From: Pachypanchax playfairii | Taxonomy: Eukaryota; Chordata; Actinopteri; Cyprinodontiformes; Aplocheilidae | Assembly (NCBI GenBank): GCA_006937955.1 | Contig: SSNP01000192.1 | Location: 264,155 to 328,154, forward strand | DNA: 64,000 nucleotides | Direction: 5' to 3' | Shown here: positions 11,211-22,800 of the stretch, in pieces | Numbering within the stretch: the first letter of the stretch is position 1 | Layout of the letters: every line of letters starts with the position of its first letter | Program-made: the position numbers and the translations under genes | Notes under the pieces: model-generated | The model's input: only the letters and a program-made list of their open reading frames with translations | Told to the model about the DNA's origin: nothing | The model's database searches: none

Positions 11211-13145
11211 ACCTCCATCCACCTCCTCCAGCTCCATCCAACTCCATCTACCTCCTCCAGGCTCCATCCACCTCCATCCACCTCCTCCAGATCCATCCAC
11301 CTCCATCCACCTCCATCCACCTCCATCCACCTCCTCCAGCTCCATCCACCTCCATCCACCTCCATCCACCTCCTCCAGCTCCATCCAACTCCATCCACCT
11401 CCTCCAGCTCCATCCAACTCCATCCACCTCCTCCAGATCCATCCACCTCCATCCACCTCCTCCAGATCCATCCACCTCCATCCACCTCCTCCAGCTCCAT
11501 CCAACTCCATCCACCTCCTCCAGATCCATCCACCTCCATCCACCTCCTCCAGATCCATCCACCTCCATCCACCTCCTCCAGCTCCATCCAACTCCATCCA
11601 CCTCCTCCAGATCCATCCCCTCCACCTCCATCCACCTCCTCCAGCTCCATCCAACTCCATCCACCTCCTCCAGATCCATCCACCTCCATCCACCTCCTCC
11701 AGATCCATCCACCTCCATCCACCTCCTCCACCATCCCTCCAGATCCATCCACCTCCATCCACCTCCTCCAGCTCCATCCAACTCCATCCACCTCCTCCAG
11801 ATCCATCCACCTCCATCCACCTCCTCCAGATCCATCCACCTCCATCCACCTCCATCCACCTCCATCCACCTCCCTCCAGCTCCATCCAACTCCATCCACC
11901 TCCTCCAGATCCATCCACCTCCATCCACCTCCTCCAGATCCATCCACCTCCATCCACCTCCATCCACCTCCTCCAGCTCCATCCACTCCTCCACCCCTCC
12001 ATCCATCCACCTCCATCCACCTCCTCCAGCTCCATCCACCTCCTCCAGCTCCATCCACCTCCCACCTCCATCCACCTCCTCCAGATCCATCCACCTCCAT
12101 CCACCTCCTCCAGCTCCATCCAACTCCATCCACCTCCTCCAGCTCCATCCACCTCCATCCACCTCCATCCACCTCCTCCACCTCCATCCACCTCCTCCAG
12201 CTCCATCCACCACATCCAGCTCCATCCAACTCCTCCAGGCTCCATCAACCTCCATCCACCTCCTCCAGATCCATCCACCTCCATCCACCTCCTCCAGCTC
12301 CATCCACCTCCTCCAGCTCCATCCAACTCCATCCACCTCCTCCAGATCCATCCACCTCCATCCACCTCCTCCAGATCCATCCACCTCCATCCACCTCCTC
12401 CAGCTCCATGCTCCATCCAGCTCCATCCAACTCCTCCAGGCTCCATCAACCTCCATCCAGCTCCATCCAACTCCATCCACCTCCTCCAGCTCCATCCAAC
12501 TCCATCCACCTCCTCCAGATCCATCCACCTCCATCCACCTCCTCCAGATCCATCCACCTCCATCCACCTCCTCCAGATCCATCCACCTCCATCTCCACTC
12601 CATCCACCTCCTCCAGAACCTCCTCCACCTCCATCCACCTCCATCCACCTCCTCCAATCCACTCCTCCAGTCCATCACCTCCATCCACCTCCTCCCTCCA
12701 TCCACCCCTCCAGCTCCATCCCTCCAGATCCATCCACCTCCATCCACCTCCTCAACTCCATCCACCTCCTCCAGATCCATCCACCTCCATCCACCTCCTC
12801 CAGCTCCATCCAACTCCATCCACCTCCTCCAGATCCATCCACCTCCATCCACCTCCTCCAGATCCATCCACCTCCATCCACCTCCATCCACCTCCTCCAG
12901 CTCCATCCACCTCCTCCAGCTCCATCCAACTCCATCCACCTCCTCCAGATCCATCCACCTCCATCCACCTCCTCCAGATCCATCCACCTCCATCCACCTC
13001 CATCCACCTCCTCCAGCTCCATCCACCTCCTCCAGCTCCATCCACCTCCTCCAGGCTCCACCCACCTCCTCCAGGCTCCATCAACCTCCATCCACCTCCT
13101 CCAGGCTCCATCTACCTCCTCCAGGCTCCATCCACCTCCATCCAG
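11211..13145. repeat. CTCCATCCAC / CTCCTCCAG mixed minisatellite
   Basis: The array is built from 10-bp units (CTCCATCCAC, CTCCATCCAA, ATCCATCCAC) and a 9-bp unit (CTCCTCCAG), most often alternating to give composite periods near 29 and 39 bp. The plus strand is extremely C-rich and G-poor. Units are irregular at 12590-12730. Near the right end the variant CTCCTCCAGG becomes common. Open frames in several phases on both strands (His-Pro-Ser-rich on plus, Gly-Trp-Glu-rich on minus) come from the lack of stop codons in the units. The array ends directly in CAGGTGAGC. Confidence 0.96.
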
Positions 13146-13289
13146 GTGAGCAGCTGTCGGCAGGTAACAAATGAAGATACCTGGTTCTGTGTGTAAAAAC
13201 CTACAAACACACTCAAAGCCAACATTTGGTTTTACTTTGGATAATTCCCGTGAAATTCAAGTCCAACTTTTCACCTCAAATGCTACAGC
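13146..13289. other. Unique flank after the CTCCATCCAC array
   Basis: Short unique sequence starting with a splice-donor-like CAGGTGAGC at the edge of the array. No gene is supported. Confidence 0.4.
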
Positions 13290-13720
13290 CACCAACAGAC
13301 GAGCAATTAGGCAATTAGAGCCATTTGAGAAAGTAAGCCATAAACACCTCAGCTGCACGGTGAACGGGCCCAGCATGATCCGGCCCGATCTGTTGTCAGC
13401 CGCTCCAGGGGATGATTAATAGTTTAATTTCTGAAAATTATTTAGACACACAAATTATTTGATTCAACGAGGGCCTATTAGCACATCTCGTAATTGAGGA
13501 GCTACAATGATGAAAGCTTTAATTTGTTTTTAGAGCACTTACAGGGTTAGAAAAGCCACCTCCATCCCCATCATCAATCATGTGTCACTTAGCAGGAGTG
13601 TTACATTATGGCACCAATGCAAATACGCAGAGTGAAGTGCATGCTGCCTGACAGGCGGCTCTTTGAATCGGCTCTCGCTGTTTTCATTGTAAAGAAAATT
13701 ACAAGTAGCAGTCTGCTGGG
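13290..13720. promoter_or_regulatory. Candidate conserved non-coding element
   Basis: AT-rich, low-CpG, non-repetitive sequence with many homeodomain-type ATTA/TAAT cores (for example two AATTAG motifs at 13303-13320) and no sustained open frame across its right part. This is the texture of developmental enhancers around vertebrate homeobox genes. The assignment is inference from base composition and motif content only. It is about 48 kb from gsc. Confidence 0.3.
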
Positions 13721-14140
13721 GATTTGTTCTGTGTGAGTGAAGGACGGGACAGACAGCAGACAGACTGGGGCCGTCATTAAAGGGGACGGACAGAGTTCTG
13801 TTCTGGGATCAGAACATGGTCGGGTCCAGGCGTCAGAAAACCTCTTACAATTCTGTTTTTATTCCATAAATATCTCAAGAATAAATTAGAGTTATTTCAG
13901 TATAAATACATCTACATGTATGTTAAATATCAGATGTTTTAAAAACAAATGTTTTATTTTAAATGAAAGTTTTATTCTGAAATTTCTAAATGTTTTATTT
14001 AAATCTTGTGTCTGTGTCTGTCAGAGTGCCGACTGTCCTCTGAGACATCCTGTTGTTCTCCTGTAATAGGTGTGATGTGTGTAAACTAATTTTTCTGTAT
14101 TGATCACAAACTCCAACAGGAAGCTCCTGGACACTGAATG
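13721..14140. other. Unique AT-rich sequence, nothing specific seen
   Basis: No open frame, repeat or motif cluster that supports a feature. Confidence 0.5.
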
Positions 14141-14600
14141 CTCACTGTACTAGTGGCCCTTGAAGGGCCACAGATAAATATAAAGGCTCTCTGTCTTCAG
14201 ATCCTTTTAAAGACCTTCACAGATGATAAACATGTATGAGTACATGTGTGCTGCAGAGATTTCCCAGCATGCTTTGGGCTCCTGAGTGTGTGCCGTGATT
14301 CCGCAGGAGCAGCTCTGACAGCTCTGACAGGGGCCCGATATTTTCTGGTGGAAATGACGGCCCTCCACAGCCATCAGTGTCACAGCAGCTCGCTCGCTGT
14401 CCATCAGCAGCTTTACAGGAGTGAAAATAAAACCTGAGGGAGAAAAACACAGTAAAAGGATGTTTTTCATGTTGGAGTGGCCACCGATTGGCCTGTCAGC
14501 GGCTGGAAGTGACATCCTTGTGATTACCTATGCATTAGAGGGATGATGAGGGCCTTACCGCTCAGGAGGCTTCAAAGGAGCTGAGACACGGAGGCATTGA
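14141..14600. promoter_or_regulatory. Candidate conserved non-coding element with 19-bp odd palindrome
   Basis: Unique sequence containing a perfect 9-bp inverted repeat with one central base at 14153-14171 (GTGGCCCTT, G, AAGGGCCAC). Small open frames exist on both strands (14207-14515 minus, 14246-14437 plus) but overlap each other and match no family I recognise. The regulatory reading is inference. Confidence 0.25.
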
Positions 14601-16829
14601 ATGGATGACTGTTTATTTGAAGCTTAAATATTCCAACCTCAATAATGCTGCAGAGGTGTGAAGCTGCAGCACCGGCTGCAATATCACAAACATTTACTCT
14701 TCTGTTTTCTACATTCTGTCACACTTTCACACAATCTCCAGAATTTACAGGTTTTTCAGAAAACACGTCATATTCATGTTGAAACAAACAGACTCTGCAG
14801 GGTAAATAAACCTGGAGACTTCAGAGCTTCATTCTTTGTCTCAGTTAAATGTTTGAAAATTGTTGCTTTCTGGTTTTAATTGGAACTCTCCTGGAAACAG
14901 ACAGGATTTTTTAGAAACTCCCTGCTGAACTTTAATTTCTCTGGTCACAAATCACAGACGTTCTGTATTTCCTGAGATAAAAACCTGCATGCATTAAGTT
15001 CATGATGGAAAAAAGGATTAAGTGTTGCAGGAAAAAGCAGAGCTCTGGTTTCCAGCAGACATGTGATATCTCTCTCTGGGATTTTTTTATCCACTTAAGC
15101 AAAGCTTTTCAACAAGCAGAGTTATCAGTGAGAGTCCACATATCAACTCATACGCAGCGTGACAGGACGGGTCATTCATCGAATGATGCTGACGGGCGAC
15201 TCCAAACGACCTCATTAAGATTCTTCAGTCTTCAGGACATTTTCACTTGTTCACATGTGTTTCATGAATCAGTCTGTGTGATTTGTTGGCTTCAGTTTCC
15301 TGTTAAACAGCAGATTTTATTAGAATTGTCCTGGAAGAAACAAAAAGCAGCGTGTGTTAATGCTCTCAGACTCTGCAGCTCCTGATGCAACACGCCTGTA
15401 AGACTGAGTGGAGGGAGAAAATCTCTGCAATCAGTCAGGTCGTCTGTGGATCAACCCCCCCTCACGACACCAATCATCTCTCTGACTCACATCAAAACTT
15501 TCATTGTTGGGATTTAATGTTTAAAAAAGACCTGCGAGGGGGGGGGGAGCAAATATATCAAGGAGCAGGAGGGTGAGGGGAGGGGGAGGGGGATCCTGGA
15601 ATTTTACAAACTCCAGACCCCCACAGCATCAGGTTGATGGGTGGCTTTAAGAAGTTCCTGCATGAGTGGTCTGCAGTGAGGTGATGACCTCAGACATCAG
15701 CTGGTCCAGCCTGTCAGTCTGCTGTCAGGGTACGATTAACAAACTTTATAAAGTTAGTAAATCTGAGGGAGAAACTCCTCAGCTAAACTCCAGCAGCTTG
15801 TTTTCTCTGCAGCCGTGTTTCAGTTTGTTAATTCAGCTCACATTCTCATAAAGCTCTTTCACTCAGGAGGTGTTTGCCAATTCGATGGTGGGTGTTTGGA
15901 TTGGACCGCTCCGACCGTGCTGGTTGGATTTCGTCTCTCCTGCCATTACATGCTCTTATTTTCTGATGGGAGCACTTGAAAGCTGCAGTAAAAGGCTCCA
16001 TGTGCAGCTGTGTGGATCTGTGTGGGCACGCTGACACCATCCTGATCCACCCACTGAGCTGCTGAGACAGAAGACATGAACACCTCAGTCTGACAGTAAA
16101 CATCTGATCTGTGTTTTCAGGTCTAATCCTTGTACATTTATCCTGTTTTTTACTGGAACTTGTAAAGCTTTTACAGGCTTCAGCAGCTGGTTATTAGCTC
16201 CAGCTGCCTGACTCTGTAAACCTTTATGGGATAGTCAGGATCTTCTTCCCCAAACAGCAGCAAAGGTGACACACTGAACTCAGTTATGTAACAGCAGCTG
16301 TGATCTGCTGTGTGAAGCAATGCAGCGGTTTCTAACACGCAACTTCTAAAGAGCCTCTGAAAAGGTTCCGTCCATGAATCTGCCTGTTTTCAGAGCATTG
16401 AGCTCTGAACCAGTCAGCCTGGTGTTTCTCCTGACATGATCTCTCAGATTGTTCAGGTGAATTTGGATTTTTCAGTTCAACTCAGTGAAATTCTGCTTCA
16501 ATCTCATTTTAAACCAGTTTCATTTCTGTTCTTGACCTTCAAACTGTGATGATCCTACTTTTCTTTTTGTACCTGTCGGGAATAATTTGGTGGATGACAT
16601 CACACTGTGTTCTTGCAATTGGCTGATTGCTGAAGCAGAGACAACCTGTACGAGCCTCATGAAGTTCTGATCCTGCTGTCAGTTCTGGATCTCGTGGTCT
16701 TGTCACCATGAAGCTTTGCAGCTCAGACGTAAAAACAAGGAGGCGTGGCTTATGGAGATGATAATAAAACATCATCTACATCAACAGTCGAGCAAAGACG
16801 ACTCTGAGCAGCTGCGTTTAAGAAGGAAT
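14601..16829. other. Unique non-coding sequence with a G-quadruplex-type run
   Basis: No gene recognised; the largest open frame (15002-15385 plus, 127 codons) has no domain signature. A G-homopolymer run ends at about 15547. The segment 15571-15592 holds four G tracts of 3 to 5 bases separated by 1 to 3 bases, a strong G4 pattern on the plus strand. Confidence 0.45.
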
Positions 16830-17060
16830 GCAGATTTGTCTTTTCTCAGGCCTCATCAGTGCTAATGCCTCAACCTTCATGCCCCGTAAAATAATTCAGA
16901 TGAAGTGGTCCCACTTTGAGCCGACCCATCCCCTCCCATCCCCGCTCGGCTGATTTAGAGGTAAATCATGGCTGTCAGTGTAGTAGCAACCCTGATTAAA
17001 GTTCAGGGGTTTAATAGATCATTTTAAATAACCCCCAAATTACTCGTCTCTCCCCAGTCG
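16830..17060. promoter_or_regulatory. Candidate conserved non-coding element
   Basis: Non-repetitive sequence with many TAAT/ATTA-like cores and GATTAA or TTAAT motifs, no open frame and balanced composition. Regulatory function is inferred from texture only. Confidence 0.25.
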
Positions 17061-17379
17061 ATCCACCTGAACCCCTGCCCCGAGTGCATGGCAGTTTTCA
17101 GCCGTCGCAGGCCGAGCCAAGTCCGGCCTCGCGGTTCCTGCCTATTCCCCCAGGATGCTGCGCTGCAGGCCTACACCAACATTCTCAGCTGTGTTTAATC
17201 TGCTCTGAGACAAGCTGGCGATGAGAAAATACGAAGCAAAACACACACACACACATCCAGGAGGAGAGAGCTGGAAAATCCTGGATAGTTAACATGCTTT
17301 GTTCACTCGACTCAGCTGGAATCTGTCCAGAAACACCCTGACGTGCACACAGACCGTGCACGGCGGCCGGAGTTCCCTC

Positions 17380-17690
17380 CAATTAATAGTGTTTAAGCGT
17401 TCTAATCACACTTCAGCACATTAATCCTATTTAGAATCTGAAAGCGGTTTGAGATGACCGACATGTGGCCTTTTTATTGCCACCGCAGAGCAGATGAAAC
17501 CCAGAAGTGGCTTCAGGCCTGTGCGTCAGTGGGCTGTGCACTCTCCCTGAACCGGGTCTTTCAGTCCTCCTCTTCCCTCTGCAGCTCAGACTCACAATTT
17601 ATAGAATGATGCTGATGCCTTCCCTCACAATGCATCCCTACAGAGTTTAATAATTACCTCGCTGAGGTAATTGAGGAAGTGCACGTTTCT
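17380..17690. promoter_or_regulatory. Candidate conserved non-coding element with ATTA-bearing inverted repeat
   Basis: Contains CAATTAATAG, TAATCC at 17422-17427 (the K50 homeodomain core, the type bound by Gsc and Otx) and a perfect 9-bp inverted repeat at 17652-17672 (AATTACCTC, spacer GCT, GAGGTAATT). No coding potential. Function is inferred. Confidence 0.3.
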
Positions 17691-19856
17691 GCTCCGCTCT
17701 GCCTGATTATTCTGTTATCATGTATCGGATTGTGTGGAAACAGAATCTTATCAGTTTGACATCCTGAGTCACAGAGAGAGCCAGATCACTGGAGTCCAAT
17801 CCATCTGCAGCTCCCCCCGGAGGAGGGTCACGGCACCATATCTGCATATAAAGCAGGAATAAAACATTCTGCCACAGTAGGCCTTCTGGGTCCTAAAAGA
17901 AACAAAAGGTTCTGGAAAACTCTCAAACTGGCGGCAGTCGAGGTGTTTAGCGCCCCCCAAGGTTGGTCCTGGAGAGTCCTTGAAAAATCACAGATCTAAC
18001 CTCAGCTGGAGCTCTAAAAGTGTTACAGCCGGGGGTCCAGTAAAAGGTGGTGCTGCTGCTCTGATAATTGAACCTTGCAAAGCCAACAGTGTGTCAGAAC
18101 CGGGTTTTAATGGGCCCTTTTGCAGAGCTGCAGCAGCTAATTGAGTTTCAGAGTGGAGGTGAAGCTGGCAGCGAGTGACGCTCACGGCCGTGAAAATAAA
18201 CAAAAGAACCAGTGAGAGGAAAACAAATGAGCTGGAAGCTGAGTAAACTGAGTGACATCACTGAGTCTCTGCTCAACGTGAGGCTGATGATGTCATCAGA
18301 GCCGCTGTCTCTTCCTAACGAGTCCTACTGTCTGACATGCTTTAATTAATCACATGTTAATTAGTTCCAAACTGGCACCAAGAAAACAGAATGAATCCAG
18401 AACAAGTGGGCGGGTCCAAATCAATCTGCAGAACCAGCTGCAAACTGATGAAGGATGAAGGTCAGAAAGTAACTCGGTTTGATTTAAAAATAATTAAAAA
18501 AAATGTTTATAAATCAAACTGGGAACCACTTCCTCCCTGAAAACCTCCAAGTGGTCTTCATTTCAAAGATTTACAAGACTCTGTGGTCTCGGGTCAGAAC
18601 ACAGCTGTAGGCAGAACTTGTTTTTGTGCAGGTGAACTTCAATGCTGCTAAAAACCTCCACAATCAGGCAACACAACAAAGATAAAAAAAAAACCCCAAA
18701 GAATGTTCTTAAAAACAAATGAACATATTTTAAATATTTTGCATAAAATATTCAAAAACTAATTGAATCAAATATTTTATATAAAATAATTTCATAAACA
18801 GTAGGAGTAGAAAGGGGCAGGGCCTAAAAACACCACTGGAGTCGACCAATCAGAGTGTTTTTTGACAGGATGTGGAGGCGTTAATGTCCTCCGTGTGACC
18901 GTCTGTTTATTAGCAGCATGAGAGTTTTTACCCAAAATATCAACTAAGATAATATTTTGTCCGTCAAAACAAACATTTTATCTGATAATTGATTCATTTC
19001 TAATGACATATTGACTCCACTGGTAGTTTAATAAGGATGCTGCCACATCTGTCACATCCAGATGTTTGAAAGGAAACTGTTTCTTTAGACAGAAAGTCTT
19101 TAGATTGTTTTCATCAGCTGGTTTGGAATTAAGAAACTCTCTCATGTGTGTTAGTGTAAGTGTGTATGTTTGCATGTGTGTGCACGTGCACACGCATGTG
19201 TGGTCAGCAGGTGGCGCTGTGGGTTATAATTCACTGTAACAAACAGTTTAGTGGAAAAACTTTGAGGAAGAAACATGGACGAAGACATTCAGTCATGTTG
19301 TTTGGTTTCAGCATGTCATCATGTTTATTTTCCAAAAGCAGAAACAGCTGATTGATCATGTGATCAGTCATGTGAGAATCTACAGCAGTTCAAATGAAGA
19401 TGCTTTATTAATCAGATTTTTATTCTGCATAAGTTTTAAACTGTCAGGATGAGAACGGATGACGAATCAGTTTCAGTCCTGAAGGTTCAGAGAAGCAGCT
19501 GAAACAAGCCGACAGTCATTAGAACCATAATGTTTCTGCTGTTTCTCCACTCGGTGAAAAATGTGTGAGCTGAAAAGCCTTAAAGTGCTTCTGATTTTCC
19601 CTCAGAGTGGAAAAAGGTTCACACATGGTCTGAGAATGACTCTTTGTTTCCTGCTTCTTCCACAGCCGCCACTTTAAACTGTGCAGAATAAATAAGCTGG
19701 CAGCAGGGAGAGAGTGCAGACGCAGAGACAGTTCTCTAGAGGACTCGACATCAGGACACACAGTGTGAGAAATTACACGTGTTTACAGGGATTTGATCAA
19801 AAAGTCTGGAAGGAAGAATCTGAGTTGAAATCAGAGACATGAATGTCTTCATGCCA
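17691..19856. other. Unique non-coding sequence, nothing firm
   Basis: Short unrecognised open frames only. An AT-rich stretch at 18670-18800 includes a perfect hairpin (AATATTTT, loop GCAT, AAAATATT). A short GT-rich run lies at 19145-19200. No mobile-element coding sequence is visible. Confidence 0.45.
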
Positions 19857-22800
19857 GTGTCTGGTGGACACGCCGGTGTCTGGTGGACACGCCGGTGTCT
19901 GGTGGACACGCGGGTGTCTGGTGGACACGCCGGTGTCTGGTGGACACGCGGGTGTCTGGTGGACACGCGGGTGTCTGGTGGACAGGCCGGTGTCTGGTGG
20001 ACACGCGGGTGTCTGGTGGACACGCGGGTGTCTGGTGGACAGGCCGGTGTCTGGTGGACACGCCGGTGTCGGGTGGACACGCCGGTGGGTGTCTGGTGGA
20101 CAGGCCGGTGTCTGGTGGACACGCGGGTGTCTGGTGGACACGCGGGTGTCTGGTGGACAGGCGGGTGTCTGGTGGACAGGCCGGTGTCTGGTGGACAGCG
20201 GTGTGCGGGTGTCTGGTGGACACGCCGGTGTCTGGTGGACAGGCCGGTGTCTGGTGGACAGGCCGGTGTCTGGTGGACACGCCGGTGTCTGGTGGACAGG
20301 CCGGTGTCTGGTGGACACGCCGGTGTCTGGTGGACACGCCGGTGTCTGGTGGACAGGCCGGTGTCTGGTGGACACGCCGGTGTCTGGTGGACACGCGGTG
20401 GACACGCGGGGTCTGGTGGACACGCCGGTGTCTGGTGGACAGGCCGGTGTCTGGTGGACACGCCGGTGTCTGGTGGACACGCGGGTGTCTGGTGGACACG
20501 CCGGTGTCTGGTGGACAGGCCGGTGTCTGGTGGACAGGCCGGTGCGCCGGTGTCTGGTGGACGACACGCCGGTGTCTGGTGGACACGCGGGTGTCTGGTG
20601 GACACGCGGGTGTCTGGTGGACAGGCCGGTGTCTGGTGGACACGCCGGTGTCTGGTGGACACGCCGGTGTCTGGTGGACAGGCCGGTGTCTGGTGGACAC
20701 GCCGGTGTCTGGTGGACACGCGGGTGTCTGGTGGACACGCCGGTGTCTGGTGGACACGCGGGTGTCTGGTGGACACGCCGGTGTCTGGTGGACAGGCCGG
20801 TGTCTGGTGGACACGCCGGTGTCTGGTGGACACGCCGGTGTCTGGTGGACACGCCGGTGTCTGGTGGACACGCCGGTGTCTGGTGGACACGCCGGTGTCT
20901 GGTGGACAGGCCGCTGGTGGACACGCGGGTGTCTGGTGGGTGGACACGCGGGTGTCTGGTGGACAGGCCGGTGTCTGGTGGACACGCCGGTGTCTGGTGG
21001 ACACGCGGGTGTCTGGTGGACACGCGGGTGTCTGGTGGACACGCGGGTGTCTGGTGGACGTGTCTGGTGGACACGCCGGTGTCTGGTGGACAGGCCGGTG
21101 TCTGGTGGACAGGCCGGTGTCTGGTGGACACGCCGGTGTCTGGTGGACACGCGGGTGTCTGGTGGACACGCCGGTGTCTGGTGGACAGGCCGGTGTCTGG
21201 TGGACAGGCCGGTGTCTGGTGGACAGGTGGACAGGCGGGTGTCTGGTGGACACGCGGGTGTCTGGTGGACACGCCGGTGTCTGGTGGACAGGCCGGTGTC
21301 TGGTGGACACGCCGGTGTCTGGTGGACAGGCCGGTGTCTGGTGGACACGCGGGTGTCTGGTGGACACGCGGGTGTCTGGTGGACAGGTGTCTGGTGGACA
21401 CGCGGGTGTCTGGTGGACACGCGGGTGTCTGGTGGACACGCGGGTCGGTGTCTGGTGGACACGCCGGTGTCTGGTGGACACGCGGGTGTCTGGTGGACAC
21501 GCCGGTGTCTGGTGGACAGGCCGGTGTCTGGGGACGTGTCTGGTGGACACGCGGGTGTCTGGTGGACACGCCGGTGTCTGGTGGACAGGCCGGTGTCTGG
21601 TGGACACGCGGGTGTCTGGTGGACACGCCGGTGTCTGGTGGACACGCCGGTGTCTGGTGGACACGCCGGTGTCTGGTGGACACGCGGGTGTCTGGTGGAC
21701 ACGCCCGCGTCTGGTGTCTGGTGGACACGCGGTGCTGGTGGACACGCCGGTCACGCGGTGTCGGCCGGTGTCTGGTGGACACGCCGGTGTCTGGTGGACA
21801 CTCTGGTGGACACGCCGGTGTCTGGTGGACACGCCGGTGTCTGGTGGACAGGCCGGTGTCTGGTGGACACGCGGGTGTCTGGTGGACAGGCGGGTGTCTG
21901 GTGGACAGGCCGGTGTCTGGTGGACACGCGGGTGTCTGGTGGACACGCGGGTGTCTGGTGGACACGCCGGTGTCTGGTGGACACGCGGGTGTCTGGTGGA
22001 CACGCCGGTGTCTGGTGGACAGGCCGGTGTCTGGTGGACACGCCGGTGTCTGGTGGACACGCCGGTGTCTGGTGGACAGGCCGGTGTCTGGTGGACACGC
22101 TGGTGTCTGGTGGACACGCCGGTGTCTGGTGGACACGCCGGTGTCTGGTGGACACGCCGGTGTCTGGTGGACACGCGGGTGTCTGGTGGACACGCCGGTG
22201 TCTGGTGGACACGCCGGTGTCTGGTGGACACGCGGGTGTCTGGTGGACACGCCGGTGTCTGGTGGACACGCCGGTGTCTGGTGGACAGGCCGGTGTCTGG
22301 TGGACACGCCGGTGGCTGGTGGACACGCCGGTGTCTGGTGGACACGCGGGTGTCTGGTGGACACGCGGGTGTCTGGTGGACACGCGGGTGTCTGGTGGAC
22401 AGGCCGGTGTCTGGTGGACACGCCGGTGTCTGGTGGACAGGCCGGTGTCTGGTGGACACGCCGGTGTCTGGTGGACACGCCGGTGTCTGGTGGACACGCG
22501 GGTGTCTGGTGGACACGCGGGTGTCTGGTGGACAGGCCGGTGTCTGGTGGACACGCCGGTGTCTGGTGGACAGGCCGGTGTCTGGTGGACAGGCCGGTGT
22601 CTGGTGGACACGCCGGTGTCTGGTGGACACGCGGGTGTCTGGTGGACAGGCGGGTGTCTGGTGGACAGGCCGGTGTCTGGTGGACACGCCGGTGTCTGGT
22701 GGACACGCCGGTGTCTGGTGGACAGGCCGGTGTCTGGTGGACACGCGGGTGTCTGGTGGACACGCGGGTGTCTGGTGGACACGCCGGTGTCTGGTGGACA

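Noticed and set aside
11039..13196. Several 400-690-codon frames on both strands (His/Pro/Ser-rich and Gly/Trp/Glu-rich)
   Set aside because: Overlapping frames on both strands over the same simple-sequence array; unique ends are short and unrecognised.
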